Shown: positions 33,401-41,982, numbered from the stretch's first letter. The stretch: 64,000 bases of DNA from a bacterium (GCA_016934955.1 JAFGRY010000008.1:1-64000); one strand, 5' to 3'. Numbers and translations are program-made. Notes: generated by a model from the sequence alone, not told the origin.

Positions 33401-35484
33401 TGCGAGATTATCGTATGGGCCGCCTGGTTGTATACCTGGATACCGTCCCTGTCGCCTGCCATACCGGAGATGACATTTCCCGACTCAGCCGCATCTCCTC
33501 CGATGGTGTTGCAGTGACCGCCGAGGATCCAGATACCGGTGCCGATCCCCGGGCTTTCCGACCCCGTGGCCCCGCAGCAGAGATAACAGCCCTGGACACT
33601 GTTGGAATCGCTCTCGATTCGGATCTGCACACTCTCGAAATAGCTGATCGCCAGACGGGCGATAGTACTCCTGTTCGCATCCACCTGGAACGCGCAGTAG
33701 GGATTATCCGTTCCGGGCACAATGTAAATTGCCGGACCGTCAGGATTGGTGCCGGGCCCGTACCAGTTTGCCTGGGACATTCCATCGATATACGTCCCCG
33801 GCTGATCCATGACAAGCGGATCGTTCAAAGCAATGGTCCAGGTTCCCGCGGTTTCACTGAATCCAGGATCAGCAGCGGGAATTTTAAAGCGAATGGTGTC
33901 GGGTCCGACATTTTCTCCGGCAAAAAGGATTGCCATTCTCAGGGATCCCGCACCGGTGTCGGCGGTGGTGGTGACGACCAGGTCTCCGGTATACCGGGGC
34001 GGGGAGAATTCCGAGGTGTTGTTGTCCGGATCCGTGGCCGTAGCGGTGACATAGGGGCCGGCCGGGGTGCCGTCCCAGTGGAAAATACCCGCGCCGTCGG
34101 TCCAGGTGGACCCTTCGTGGTCACGACCCTCGTCGTTTTCGGTGGAGAAAATTTCGATGAGACTCCCGGGTTTCGCGGTGCCGATAACCGAACCCATGCG
34201 CGTGATCACCGGCGGCTGGATGCTGTCATTCGCGGCTCCGGCCAGATTGATCCCTTTAAATCCATTCTGAAAAATGCTGTTTTCGGTAATCCTGTTTCCG
34301 TTGCTTTCATCACTCTGCACGCTGATGCCGCTGTTGCCGTTGTATGCTATACAATTTCCCGGTCCTATGATATTCTGATGCGCGCCGCTGTGCATTTCGA
34401 TGCCGCTCCACTCATTACCGAGCGCGGCTGATCCGTCCGGTTTCAGGCCGATGGTGTTGTACCTGATGCTGTTGCCCCGGGTGCTGTCGAACAGTGCGAT
34501 GCCGTGACGTCCGTTCCCGGAAATGATGTTCCCCTCCTCGGGAGTGTCGCCGCCAATAGTGTTATAGCCGCTCCGTTCGATACGGATGCCGTATTCACCG
34601 TTGCCGAGCTCGTCGTCGCCCGCGGAATTGGTGCCGATGAAATTCTGGACAATATAATTGGTGTCGCTGCCGGCACTGAAGAACTGTATGCCGCAGTAGG
34701 TGTTCCCGGCAATGACATTTCCCGGTCCGATGATGTTGTGGCTGCTTTTCTGAACAAGCACGATGCCGTAATCATTGGGGACGGCGGCATCGGCCGCCGT
34801 ATTTACCCCAACATAGTTGCCCGCAATCGTATTCCGGTGACCGCCGGAAACAGTGATGCCGTTGGCCTGGTTTCCCGATATGATATTGCCATGTCCCTCG
34901 GGAAGGCCGCCGATATAATTATCATTGCCGAACACGGTGATGCCGCAGGGGTATCCAGCAGCCGGACCGGCGGCGTTCCCGTCATACCCGGTCCCGAGAT
35001 AGCAGCCAAGGACCGCGCAGCTGTCGCTGTGGATTCTGATGCAATCCCAGAGAAATCCGTATATGGTGAGGTGCTGAATCGTGCAGAGGTCGCCCTTTAC
35101 CTCCAGACCGGTGGCGCTGCCCACATCATTCCCGTCCAGGATGATCTCGGGCCCGTCCGGGTTGGGATCTCCTCCGATAAAGTCACGCTGGCTGAACCCG
35201 TCGATGAGGGTATTCATATCGATAAGATTCGTCAGCTCCGACTGGGGAGTGATGGTCCAGGTGCCGGTGCCTGCGTCATACCCCGCGTCCCCGGCGGGGA
35301 TGGCGAAGGCGATCACATCGGGCCCCGGGTTGGCATTGGCGGCGACGATGGCCTGGCGCAGGGAGCCCGGGCCGGTGTCGGCCGTGGTGGTGACGGTGAA
35401 GGTTTCGGCCCGCAGGCCGGCCTGCATGAGCAGGACCGCCGACACAACGGAAAGAGTAGTACGCATAGGGGAGCGGAGATACAT
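30424..35484 (-). CDS. Giant three-module right-handed beta-helix surface protein with sorting tail
   Basis: 1,686-residue secreted protein. Signal peptide at residues 1-26. Three similar modules begin at about residues 29, 500 and 1036, each with a VTTTADTGxGSLRxAI-type opening and a xGPDxIxFxIP segment as in CSLREA-type proteins. Each module continues with many right-handed parallel beta-helix coils (NxIxGNxIGTxxxG, GNVISGN, GHGILL repeats) and closes with GSLVEIFS and TATDxxGNTSxFS segments. The C-terminal ~80 residues start QNYPNPFNPETTLEF and end AARKLTVLQ, a sorting domain. ATG 35484 has GGAGG five bases upstream; the frame to 35622 is not supported. Likely an adhesin, matrix or polysaccharide-binding surface protein; enzymatic residues were not recognised. 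Confidence 0.9.
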   Translation of the reverse strand: MYLRSPMRTTLSVVSAVLLMQAGLRAETFTVTTTADTGPGSLRQAIVAANANPGPDVIAFAIPAGDAGYDAGTGTWTITPQSELTNLIDMNTLIDGFSQRDFIGGDPNPDGPEIILDGNDVGSATGLEVKGDLCTIQHLTIYGFLWDCIRIHSDSCAVLGCYLGTGYDGNAAGPAAGYPCGITVFGNDNYIGGLPEGHGNIISGNQANGITVSGGHRNTIAGNYVGVNTAADAAVPNDYGIVLVQKSSHNIIGPGNVIAGNTYCGIQFFSAGSDTNYIVQNFIGTNSAGDDELGNGEYGIRIERSGYNTIGGDTPEEGNIISGNGRHGIALFDSTRGNSIRYNTIGLKPDGSAALGNEWSGIEMHSGAHQNIIGPGNCIAYNGNSGISVQSDESNGNRITENSIFQNGFKGINLAGAANDSIQPPVITRMGSVIGTAKPGSLIEIFSTENDEGRDHEGSTWTDGAGIFHWDGTPAGPYVTATATDPDNNTSEFSPPRYTGDLVVTTTADTGAGSLRMAILFAGENVGPDTIRFKIPAADPGFSETAGTWTIALNDPLVMDQPGTYIDGMSQANWYGPGTNPDGPAIYIVPGTDNPYCAFQVDANRSTIARLAISYFESVQIRIESDSNSVQGCYLCCGATGSESPGIGTGIWILGGHCNTIGGDAAESGNVISGMAGDRDGIQVYNQAAHTIISHNIIGLNAAGDEILGGYAGVSISGRCLNSVIGPGNVIGGLQASGIMVYDVTSSHTNIFGNLIGTDLTGTQSRGNGVSGITISGESSLITIGGVSAAERNIISGNRDHGILLSGGDVDSVTITGNYIGTAADGISAVPNGCDGIHLFHANHNSIGGVDEQAGNLICGNTCNGIVMYEPGAGYNSIAGNSIGVAADAAPLPNGGNGILLYGGAHNNRIGPGNTIANNSGAGVRITDTESVANTVTRNSIWANSEDGIDLQYGANNDMQAPVITGLGSVTGTAAPGSLVEVFSGPDPEGKVWIDSVTADGAGDWTILPSPDGPCITATATDADGNTSPFSYPAHVGPYLVTNTLNTGEGSLRAAMEAANANAGPDSIHFAIPRSDPGFDGTCWRIVPTYPLPLLLDNGLTIDGTTQDSLDNANENGPDILIDGSEGGTYFNGLAIYSSHNVIAGLIIGGCSHCAVLIDADTARSNTIRGCYIGTDPAGSDTLGGQSYGIIIARGNRQLIGGENPEEGNLISGNRSSGCRITSDSTLVINNIIGLDRTGTMVLANEQHGLYIQGGCNTIGAIPGGTGKRTVTGGFRVKRGDGKTTGNLISGNGLGGIRFDGESAVENTVIGNTIGLDEDGEHARANGSGVELFNGAHNNHILFNVISGNRYWGVDIGNADSNRVQGNFVGTSADGTLAVPNQNSGITMRARAGWNLIGGRNAGEENLISGNIRSGVDITDNNSDNNRVLGNLIGTAANGSTPLPNQQHGISIRAEAALNVIGPGNTIAYNLMDGVLVTDNGSWANTITANSIFSNGRTGINLLNGGNYEIQAPVITGTNPLTGTTTMAHCLVEIFSDSLDQGRVFEDSVRCGPGANFTWHGTPAGPFITATATINGATSMFSDSIAVNTSVDRLPETAPRTFALRQNYPNPFNPETTLEFDVAEPCRVTLKLFDLLGRELLTLVDEQMEPGAYQAVLRAERLPSGTYIYRITMGGFTAARKLTVLQ

Positions 35485-35611
35485 TGTTGCCTCCTTTTCC
35501 TGGAGTACACCGGAGAAGACACGGCTCCGGATATGGATGCGGTTTGGCACACGCAGTGGAGAAAGAGATACCTGTTCGCTGTAATTGTATTGTTCGGATG
35601 TGAATATTCCC

Positions 35612-35639
35612 AAATTACACAAACCGTCGATAAATGCAA
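35612..35639 (-). promoter_or_regulatory. Promoter of the beta-helix gene
   Basis: Minus strand: -35 TTGCAT (35639-35634), 16-base spacer, -10 TAATTT (35617-35612). It faces the plus-strand promoter at 35681-35709; the two are back to back. The start codon is 128 bases downstream, so a long leader is implied. Confidence 0.4.
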
Positions 35640-35680
35640 GAGAAATTCAATTCCGCGGCGCTCGTCAGCACACTATACGC

Positions 35681-35709
35681 TTGCTTTTTCGAAGATAATC
35701 CGTTACTAT
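35681..35709 (+). promoter_or_regulatory. Promoter of the NTF2-like gene
   Basis: -35 TTGCTT (35681-35686), 17-base spacer, -10 TACTAT (35704-35709). Gene start 65 bases downstream with GAGGAG before it. Confidence 0.5.
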
Positions 35710-35773
35710 TTGTCAAGGGGCCGGCGATGGGGAAAATACCCATCCCGTCCGTAGATACAGATAGAGGAGTGCG

Positions 35774-36214
35774 ATGACGCGGGTGCTGATGGTGCTGGCG
35801 GCGGCAGTGAGTATTGTCTGCTGCGGAGGGCCGGGAGACCGGACCCCGGAGGAGTTCAGAAACGAGGTACGGGCGACCGAGAGGGCCTTTGCGCGCGCGG
35901 TCGCCGATTCCGGGCTGCAGGCGGCCTTTACCGCGTTCGCGGCTGACAGCGCGGTGCTGAGCCGCGGCGGTACCCTGGTGAAAGGAAAGGACGCCATTTA
36001 CCGCTTTTACAGCTCTGACAGGTACCGGAGCGTCTCGCTGCAGTGGGAGCCGGAATTCATTCATGTCGCTGCCTCGGGTGACCTGGCCTATACCTACGGT
36101 CCCTACACCTGGCGGGGAAGGGATGAGGAAGGGAACCCCGTGGAAAGCCGGGGCGTATTTCACACGGTCTGGCGGCGGCAGCCGGACGGATCATGGAAGT
36201 ATGTGTGGGATTGA
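35774..36214 (+). CDS. Exported NTF2-like (DUF4440/SnoaL-type) protein
   Basis: 146-residue exported protein. A hydrophobic leader (residues 3-15) ends in two cysteines (C16, C17), so it may be a lipoprotein, though the -1 residue is not the usual G/A/S. Residues 25-146 follow the NTF2-like cone fold used by DUF4440 proteins: long helix (EVRATERAFARAVADSG), AFTAFAADSAVLSRGG, KGKDAIYRFY, and three strands ending WRRQPDGSWKYVWD. ATG 35774 follows GAGGAG and a good promoter. Such domains bind small ligands or act as isomerases; nothing specific is visible. Confidence 0.83.
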   Translation: MTRVLMVLAAAVSIVCCGGPGDRTPEEFRNEVRATERAFARAVADSGLQAAFTAFAADSAVLSRGGTLVKGKDAIYRFYSSDRYRSVSLQWEPEFIHVAASGDLAYTYGPYTWRGRDEEGNPVESRGVFHTVWRRQPDGSWKYVWD

Positions 36215-36250
36215 TGTGAATTCATACGATGAAAAAAATGGAGCGTGTTG

Positions 36251-36973
36251 ATGCCGGTAATCGGGAACCATTCTGAACAGCCTTCGACGTTATTTCCCGT
36301 ATTGGCTGAAAAGCTCGCGCTGATCGATCAACGGGCCATGTCTCTGCCTGAACTGCACGGGTATCTGTCCGCCCTGGTGGCGGCGCCCGATCTGGTTCCA
36401 CCCGGGCTCTGGACACCCTTTATCTTCAATGAAGACGGCATCGCGCCCCGGGTCGATGACGAGCTCCTTACGGCGGTGAGAAAGGAAGCCGTGGAGTGCT
36501 ACAACCTGGTGAGCAGAGCGATCAATGAAGGGACCTTCGAACCCCTTTCTGGAACCCCGAATGCGGCCGATTCTGATCCGGATGATCTCATGAAGCGCTG
36601 GGCCGAAGGGTTCTTCAAGGGCACCGCTCTCTGGGAGACGGTTGTCCCGGTGGCGGAAGACAGGGAACTGACCTCCATGCTGCTGCCCATCGCCTACTGT
36701 ATCGACGCGGAAGCGATCGCCGCCGATGTGCAGGACTACACCAGTACGGCCGATTTTCTCAGCGATGACACCCGTGAAAGCATGTACGGTATGATCCCGG
36801 CCGCCGTGCTCATGATCCGGGACTATTTTCAGAACTTGAAAGATCTGCACGCCTCGCCGGCGGAAGCGATGCTGCCCTTTGACGTTTCGGTTGACCAGGA
36901 GGACGAATGGGATTATCCCTGTCCCTGCGGCAGCGGGGAGGCGTTCGGCGACTGCTGCGGGAGAATGGAATAG
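36251..36973 (+). CDS. UPF0149/YecA-type protein with C-terminal SEC-C motif
   Basis: 240-residue cytoplasmic protein. The N-terminal ~190 residues are helical with the family pattern LSLPELHGYLSALVAAPDLVPP-type opening (read as MSLPELHGYLSAL) and MKRWAEGFFKGT in the middle. The end reads YPCPCGSGEAFGDCCG, a SEC-C metal-binding motif as in SecA and YecA, expected to bind zinc. Start: ATG 36251 has GGAG seven bases upstream; GTG 36245 and TTG 36248 are weaker. YecA-type proteins interact with ribosomes or nucleotide metabolism in poorly understood ways (family knowledge). It lies 36 bases after the NTF2-like gene and could share its transcript. Confidence 0.85.
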   Translation: MPVIGNHSEQPSTLFPVLAEKLALIDQRAMSLPELHGYLSALVAAPDLVPPGLWTPFIFNEDGIAPRVDDELLTAVRKEAVECYNLVSRAINEGTFEPLSGTPNAADSDPDDLMKRWAEGFFKGTALWETVVPVAEDRELTSMLLPIAYCIDAEAIAADVQDYTSTADFLSDDTRESMYGMIPAAVLMIRDYFQNLKDLHASPAEAMLPFDVSVDQEDEWDYPCPCGSGEAFGDCCGRME

Positions 36974-36995
36974 TCCGTTAAAGAGACGGTGCTGT

Positions 36996-37024
36996 TTGCT
37001 CTTCGCATTTTTATTTAGTATATT
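36996..37024 (+). promoter_or_regulatory. Promoter upstream of the coiled-coil exported protein
   Basis: -35 TTGCTC (36996-37001), 17-base spacer, -10 TATATT (37019-37024). The start codon is 110 bases downstream. Confidence 0.5.
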
Positions 37025-37133
37025 GTCTCATATTCATTGTTCACTTGTCCACGATTTCTGTCCCCTGAGTCCCATCGACTCTTTCTGACTGAGGGATCTG
37101 CATGTCCCTTTGATGAAAAGGAGGTGTTGTCAG

Positions 37134-39380
37134 ATGGCTACTCCTGCCCGTCAAAAACAGTCATTCCGGTTTGTTCATTTTCTGGTGCCATTCTTCTGCT
37201 GGATATGCATCGGCATTGCCGCAGCCCAGCACCCCACCGCTGAACAGGTCAAGCAGCGGTTTCATCAGGAAACGATCGGCGACCTGGGGGTAGTGCGCGC
37301 CGATTTTTCCGAAAGTTCACCCGGTGACCCGAAAGTGACCTGGATATACCGCCCGAAACAGGATTTTGCCAACACGAACGCGAATCTCACGGTGGCGATC
37401 TATTATGAGAGAGAGTTTGACGCGACGGCCCCGGAAAGCGAGCAGAATTGGGGAAATCACCACCAGGTGAGCGGCTGGCCGATCGGGCATCCGATCGACG
37501 GCCTGTTCAAGACGGAAAAAGGCCATTACCAGCTGGATGTCTATAATTATTCCGGGCATTATTCGACGGCGCAGCTGCAGCAGTACGCGGACAAGGTATT
37601 CGCGTACGCTCTCCCGAAAATTTCCGGTTCAGGCGGGGGCGGTGCGGGAGACGGGGGTAACGCGGGAGCCGGCGATACCGGGCAGGCTGGTGGAGCGACT
37701 GGACGGCTTTCCCGCAGAGAGCGGATGAAGCGGGAAACCCTCGAACGCCTTGAGCGGGAACGGGAGGAAGCCATCAGGCAGGCGCAGGAAGAGTGGAAAG
37801 AGATTGATGCCCGGATCGCGGTGGCCCAGGCAAAGGCCGGAGCCGCGGCCGGTGAGATCCGTGAAGAAGGCAAGCAGATTGCCGAGCTGGAAGGCAATAC
37901 CGTCGCGGGCAGCATTCAACTTGATTATCCTTCCCGCAGCATCCCCGTGTTTCAGGGCCGGGATCAGCATCTGGGGATCGGCCTGGTCAACGGATCGACC
38001 CATGAGATCAGAAATGTCAGACTGTCAGTATTCGCGCAAACCAGCGGAGGGCGGGTGCGGCTGGGAAAGGAAGAGAAGATAGAATTCATTCAGGGGGGAG
38101 GGCTGCAATCGGTCTCCCTGGCCGTTAAGGCCGGCACGTTCAAGGACCTGATCGACGGAGCGGAGCGGAACAACCAGACGCTGAACAAGGATCTGCTGGT
38201 GACCCTGAAATACGATATTGTCTGGAGCAAGAGTCACAAGACCAGTGAATCTAAAGAAGATACCTGGACGAACGCGCTCAACCTGAGTATTGACGGTGCT
38301 GTTTCCGAAGAAGAACAGGCCGGGCTGAGACCGCCGGAGGTCCGTATCGAACCGGTGGACCGGGACGGGAATCCCCTGCCGGATGACGCTATCATTGCCA
38401 ACAGAGAAACATATATCCGGTTCACCGTCATCCCCGCGGACGGAAACGGCTGTCTGGCTTCGTATCACGCGCCGGTCTGGAATCCGAATCCCCAAAATAT
38501 CCGCTATTCACGATCGCTTGACCAGCTTGACTCCCGTTCACCCGGGGACCTGGCCGATCAGTTCGCTGCCTCCGGTAAAAGCGATAATCCCCGGTTTTCC
38601 GGAGAACTCTACTCACAGGGCAAACAGTTTTACGCACGAATCATCGCCCCGTCATCCGATGTCGCGAGCCTGCGGGTACGGCTGCCGCTGAGGTTCAGCA
38701 GCGATCTGCATCTCAGGGGAGACGAGTCCTCCTGGGATGAAACCGAACCAGGGAAAACATTTCAGATCGCAGCCGTGGGCAGCGCTTCAGAGGATCTCAG
38801 TGCAATTCTCGGCATTGAAGTGGCTTTGGACTCACTGAAACCTGATCTGAAGGCGGTGATCATTCAGTCCAAAGGCCGGATCGGCCGTTTCAACGGCACC
38901 CTGGTGACGGTGCAGCTGACCGATCCCGGATGGCAGAACGATCTCGTAGAATGGCAGGAACGGAATTCCTGGCTGGAGGACAACGTACTGCTGGAGGGTG
39001 ATGTCAAGGCGGTCGCCAGCACGATTGGTGATCAGACGAAGGACCTCGGGGCCGTTCTTTCATTTGCATTCACCGCTCAGGGGATCATGCAGGCTGAATC
39101 GGAAGCAGACGTAATGAAGGAAACCGGCAAGGGGATCCTGGGCATGACCGTTCCGGGAGTCGGGCCCGTGATGCATCTGCTGGAAAAGGGGAAAGCATTC
39201 GAGAAGCGCGTCGAACAGGAAGATCATATGCTCTCACTGCTCAATAAAAACAGCGATACGCAGCAGTTCGAGATAGGGACAATGTATACATCGGTTTCGC
39301 AGGTGTACGGCGTACGGATGTTCTTTACGAGAGAGGGAGATGTCCTCTACGGGATTTACCTGGGAGAAACGAGTTTTTAG
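37134..39380 (+). CDS. Large exported coiled-coil protein of unknown function
   Basis: 748-residue protein. Signal peptide at residues ~14-32 (ending IAAAQ). N-domain ~33-160, then a Gly-rich linker (GSGGGGAGDGGNAGAG), a charged coiled coil ~185-260 (RRERMKRETLERLERERE and onward), and a beta-rich middle region (~265-580) with DUF-like immunoglobulin features (IPVFQGRDQHLGIGLVNGS). A C-terminal segment follows, containing a short glycine-rich hydrophobic stretch (GKGILGMTVPGVGPVMHLLEKG). Start: ATG 37134 with AAGGAGG nine bases before. The mix of coiled coil, ligand-type beta domains and a possible membrane-seeking loop suggests an envelope scaffold or secreted effector, which is guesswork. 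Followed after 80 bases by a lipoprotein gene. Confidence 0.75.
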   Translation: MATPARQKQSFRFVHFLVPFFCWICIGIAAAQHPTAEQVKQRFHQETIGDLGVVRADFSESSPGDPKVTWIYRPKQDFANTNANLTVAIYYEREFDATAPESEQNWGNHHQVSGWPIGHPIDGLFKTEKGHYQLDVYNYSGHYSTAQLQQYADKVFAYALPKISGSGGGGAGDGGNAGAGDTGQAGGATGRLSRRERMKRETLERLEREREEAIRQAQEEWKEIDARIAVAQAKAGAAAGEIREEGKQIAELEGNTVAGSIQLDYPSRSIPVFQGRDQHLGIGLVNGSTHEIRNVRLSVFAQTSGGRVRLGKEEKIEFIQGGGLQSVSLAVKAGTFKDLIDGAERNNQTLNKDLLVTLKYDIVWSKSHKTSESKEDTWTNALNLSIDGAVSEEEQAGLRPPEVRIEPVDRDGNPLPDDAIIANRETYIRFTVIPADGNGCLASYHAPVWNPNPQNIRYSRSLDQLDSRSPGDLADQFAASGKSDNPRFSGELYSQGKQFYARIIAPSSDVASLRVRLPLRFSSDLHLRGDESSWDETEPGKTFQIAAVGSASEDLSAILGIEVALDSLKPDLKAVIIQSKGRIGRFNGTLVTVQLTDPGWQNDLVEWQERNSWLEDNVLLEGDVKAVASTIGDQTKDLGAVLSFAFTAQGIMQAESEADVMKETGKGILGMTVPGVGPVMHLLEKGKAFEKRVEQEDHMLSLLNKNSDTQQFEIGTMYTSVSQVYGVRMFFTREGDVLYGIYLGETSF

Positions 39381-39460
39381 CGATACCTGCGCCGGATCGT
39401 TGCTTCTGTCCGGGCAATTGTAAAGCAATGCGATGATGCAATACATGGAAGGAGGCTTTC

Positions 39461-40486
39461 ATGAAGCGGTTTCTGATAATGTGCGGCCTGCTGGCGGCGG
39501 CTCTTGTCCTGGTGCCCGGCTGCGGCTCCCGGCCGCCGGCCACGATCAGCGTTTTCAACCCCACTTTTGAACGGGTAAAGGACAGGATCGATCCCGTTTC
39601 TTTCGGTATGAACGTTCCCGCGGACCGGGCGCTGCAGACGGCAGAGGATGTGCTGACGCTGCTCTCTATCCCGTTCCATATGGAGGGGACCGGCCGAAAT
39701 CGGGCGATCCGCATTGAAAAGGCATGTATCGCGGTGAAGGGGAAGGAGTTCGGCGAGTATTTCGATTACGAAAAACTGGATGAGCATGCGGGATACTGGG
39801 ATTTCGATCCGGAAGCCCTGGCGAACGGCAGGAAAGGCAATATCGTCCTCTATGTGCGGACGCCGCAGGAAGGCCTGGGCGGGCTGGTGAAATCCGCGGC
39901 CGCGGGGCAGATGAAGGAGCTGGAAAATGTCTGGTTCGAGGGTGAGGTCAGCGTCACGCCGGTGGGGCGGGTGCGGGCCCTGATGAACATCAAAATCGTC
40001 TTCTACGACGAAGATTTCAAGGGCAAGGCCTACCGTTCCCAGGGGCGCATCGAGCAGGAGATCGCCGATCGCTGCACTGCCCTGCTGGAGCAGCAGAGCA
40101 GTGTTCTTCCCGCGGGAATTGATACGGTACAGGCGGCTGTCATGTCCTGGCTTGCCATTCAGAAACTCGATGTCACGGAAGATGAGAACGGACGGATCGT
40201 CACCTCCCGAGGCTTCACTGATGTGGGGTGGGAAGGTCCGAAAACAATTGACCGGTACGCGGAGATCCCCTTGAGTTTCATGGGTATCTGGTACGGCACC
40301 TACAGGGCGGTGATCACGCTCTCCCCGGAGCAGAACGGCGCGGCCACCCGGATCACGCCGGGATTCGCCTTTATGGGGATCAACCTCAACAACGGCAAAC
40401 GCCGCTGGATGGTGCTGCCTTCGAAACAGGTGCTCGAACCGGACCTGCTGGCTCACGTGCGCAGAGAAATCAGCAAAGAGGAATAA
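39461..40486 (+). CDS. Lipoprotein of unknown function
   Basis: 341-residue lipoprotein: signal MKRFLIMCGLLAAALVLVPGC with lipobox cysteine C21. Two related ~90-residue segments may be present. One is around residues 45-130 (PADRALQTAEDVLTLLSIPF); the other is around 220-310 (DTVQAAVMSWLAIQKLDVTEDENG with strands). Both start with a helix and continue with a strand-turn-strand, reminiscent of BamC-like repeats. AAGGAGG precedes ATG 39461. Its position 80 bases after the coiled-coil protein suggests they work together in the envelope. No family assigned. Confidence 0.75.
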   Translation: MKRFLIMCGLLAAALVLVPGCGSRPPATISVFNPTFERVKDRIDPVSFGMNVPADRALQTAEDVLTLLSIPFHMEGTGRNRAIRIEKACIAVKGKEFGEYFDYEKLDEHAGYWDFDPEALANGRKGNIVLYVRTPQEGLGGLVKSAAAGQMKELENVWFEGEVSVTPVGRVRALMNIKIVFYDEDFKGKAYRSQGRIEQEIADRCTALLEQQSSVLPAGIDTVQAAVMSWLAIQKLDVTEDENGRIVTSRGFTDVGWEGPKTIDRYAEIPLSFMGIWYGTYRAVITLSPEQNGAATRITPGFAFMGINLNNGKRRWMVLPSKQVLEPDLLAHVRREISKEE

Positions 40487-40492
40487 CCATTT

Positions 40493-40528
40493 AAAGAAAA
40501 GGCGGGAACGCTTCGCGCGCTCCCGCCT
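40493..40528 (-). terminator. Terminator for the propeller lipoprotein gene
   Basis: Stem AGGCGGGA (40500-40507) / TCCCGCCT (40521-40528), 13-base loop. On the minus strand it is followed by TTTTCTTT, so it stops transcription of the gene ending at 40538. It also lies just after the plus-strand stop at 40486. Confidence 0.7.
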
Positions 40529-40537
40529 CTCGAAAAG

Positions 40538-41728
40538 TCAGATACGGGCCTTATACGTGTGGGTCCCGCCCACGAAGAAGTAGATGTGCCTTCCGATGAA
40601 GAGCGGCGTATTCAGGAACTTCGCCGTGCAGATCTCCTTTGAAACCTTCTCTTTCGTGTCATAGAACTTCAGGGTGCTGGTGGTGCCGGTGATCGACTTT
40701 TTGCCGTCCTGCACATAGGCGAGATAACGGCCGTCGTCCGACCAGGAAACCTTTTTATTTTCATGAATGCCGCTGGCGATCCGCTCGGCATTGCTGAAAT
40801 CGGCATCACCCACGTAGAGATCCAGGGTGCTGAAATAGGACTCCAGGGATGATTTTGAGGAGAACCAGCTGCCCGCGTACTCTCCCCCCGGACGGAAAAA
40901 AGCGACTTTTCCCCCGTCCGGAGAATAGTAGGCCTTGATCACGTCGTTTTCACTGATGACCGTCTCCGCGCCGTTTTCAACCGCCACTTCCGCCAGATTG
41001 TAGTATTCGGCCCCTTCGGCCCCCATGAAGGTGGAGAGCACGACCGTGTCGTCCGATTTCCAGGAAACACCGCAGTTGTGGGTAACACTTCCGCTCTGTC
41101 CCTGTTTGCCGGCGTCTTCGTGTACCGGTGGGTAGAAGTTGATCAGCTCTTCTGTCTTGAACGTCCCGGCATCCATAATGAAATAGATCGCCTTGTAGGA
41201 AACGGGGGCGTACACCAGCAGCGCCGCTTTGCTCCCGTCCGGCGACCAGGCGATGTCAATGATATTGCGAATGTCTTCACCCATCTTCTCCGTCATTTCC
41301 GAAAAAGCGACGAGCGCGGCCAGGGCCGCTCCCTTGCGGGGATCTTTCTCATAGACATTTCTGATATATTCGGACACATCGCCGGCATTGTCCGGCATTT
41401 CTGCCAGCCGGGCCTCATCGAGAGGCGCCATTTTATCGAAGGCGGGATCATCCTTGGGTTCATAGACAACGGTTTTTTCAGATCCGTCCGCATTTTCCAG
41501 GTAGAGTTTTCCCCCGCCCATGGAAACACTGAATTTTTTCATGCCGTCCGGAGAGATGGCAGGCGGGGCGATGATGCCGGTGCCCCCGGAGACGCCGATG
41601 GCCTTACTTGCCACCACGACGATCGATGCGGGATCAACATCGGCTGCGGGAATGATTTTCGTCGCGGAACATGACAGCTGCAGGATAATACAGGACGCAG
41701 CCAGCAGAAACAGCGGAGCTTTTTTCAT
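40538..41728 (-). CDS. TolB-like propeller protein, probably a lipoprotein
   Basis: 396-residue exported protein. Signal MKKAPLFLLAASCIILQLSC with a likely lipid-anchored C20 (box slightly unusual). The body shows WD40-like/TolB repeats: AISPDGMKKFSVS, WSPDGSKAALLVY, YSPDGGKVAFFRP and WSDDGRYLAYVQDG, giving a beta-propeller. AAAGGAGG precedes ATG 41728, and a near-ideal promoter (41868-41896) gives a ~130-base leader. It ends at a terminator, so the gene is monocistronic. TolB-like lipoproteins bind other envelope proteins or peptides; here the partner is unknown. Confidence 0.8.
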   Translation of the reverse strand: MKKAPLFLLAASCIILQLSCSATKIIPAADVDPASIVVVASKAIGVSGGTGIIAPPAISPDGMKKFSVSMGGGKLYLENADGSEKTVVYEPKDDPAFDKMAPLDEARLAEMPDNAGDVSEYIRNVYEKDPRKGAALAALVAFSEMTEKMGEDIRNIIDIAWSPDGSKAALLVYAPVSYKAIYFIMDAGTFKTEELINFYPPVHEDAGKQGQSGSVTHNCGVSWKSDDTVVLSTFMGAEGAEYYNLAEVAVENGAETVISENDVIKAYYSPDGGKVAFFRPGGEYAGSWFSSKSSLESYFSTLDLYVGDADFSNAERIASGIHENKKVSWSDDGRYLAYVQDGKKSITGTTSTLKFYDTKEKVSKEICTAKFLNTPLFIGRHIYFFVGGTHTYKARI

Positions 41729-41867
41729 GATAGCCTCCTTTTATCTGATGGTGTGGTGCGGTGTATCGTCGATGAACTGCAGAATCCGGCTTCGAACGGG
41801 ACAGCACTCTCCGGCGCCGTGTACAGGTGGATCGGTAGAAAGGGAATGTATATCAGGGATATATATT

Positions 41868-41896
41868 AAAATAGACAATAGTGCATGCAATGTCAA
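41868..41896 (-). promoter_or_regulatory. Strong promoter of the propeller lipoprotein
   Basis: Minus strand: consensus -35 TTGACA (41896-41891), 17-base spacer containing the palindrome TGCATGCA, -10 TATTTT (41873-41868). The best -35 in the window. Confidence 0.65.
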
Positions 41897-41945
41897 ATTT
41901 TTTTCGGAATTTTTTCAGTCAAAATTTCCCGTGGAAGGAATGTGG

Positions 41946-41982
41946 AAAAAAACAGGGCGCCCCGGTTCTGCGGGGCGCCCTG
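41946..41982 (-). terminator. Intrinsic terminator of the second DPP4-like gene
   Basis: Perfect 12-bp GC-rich stem CAGGGCGCCCCG (41953-41964) / CGGGGCGCCCTG (41971-41982) with a six-base loop, followed on the minus strand by seven T (41952-41946). Confidence 0.88.

Noticed and set aside
34504..35754. 416-codon open frame on the plus strand (and similar ones at 30805-32070 and 33400-34431)
   Set aside because: All are antisense to the beta-helix gene and mirror its repeats; low-complexity V/G/D composition, no start signals.
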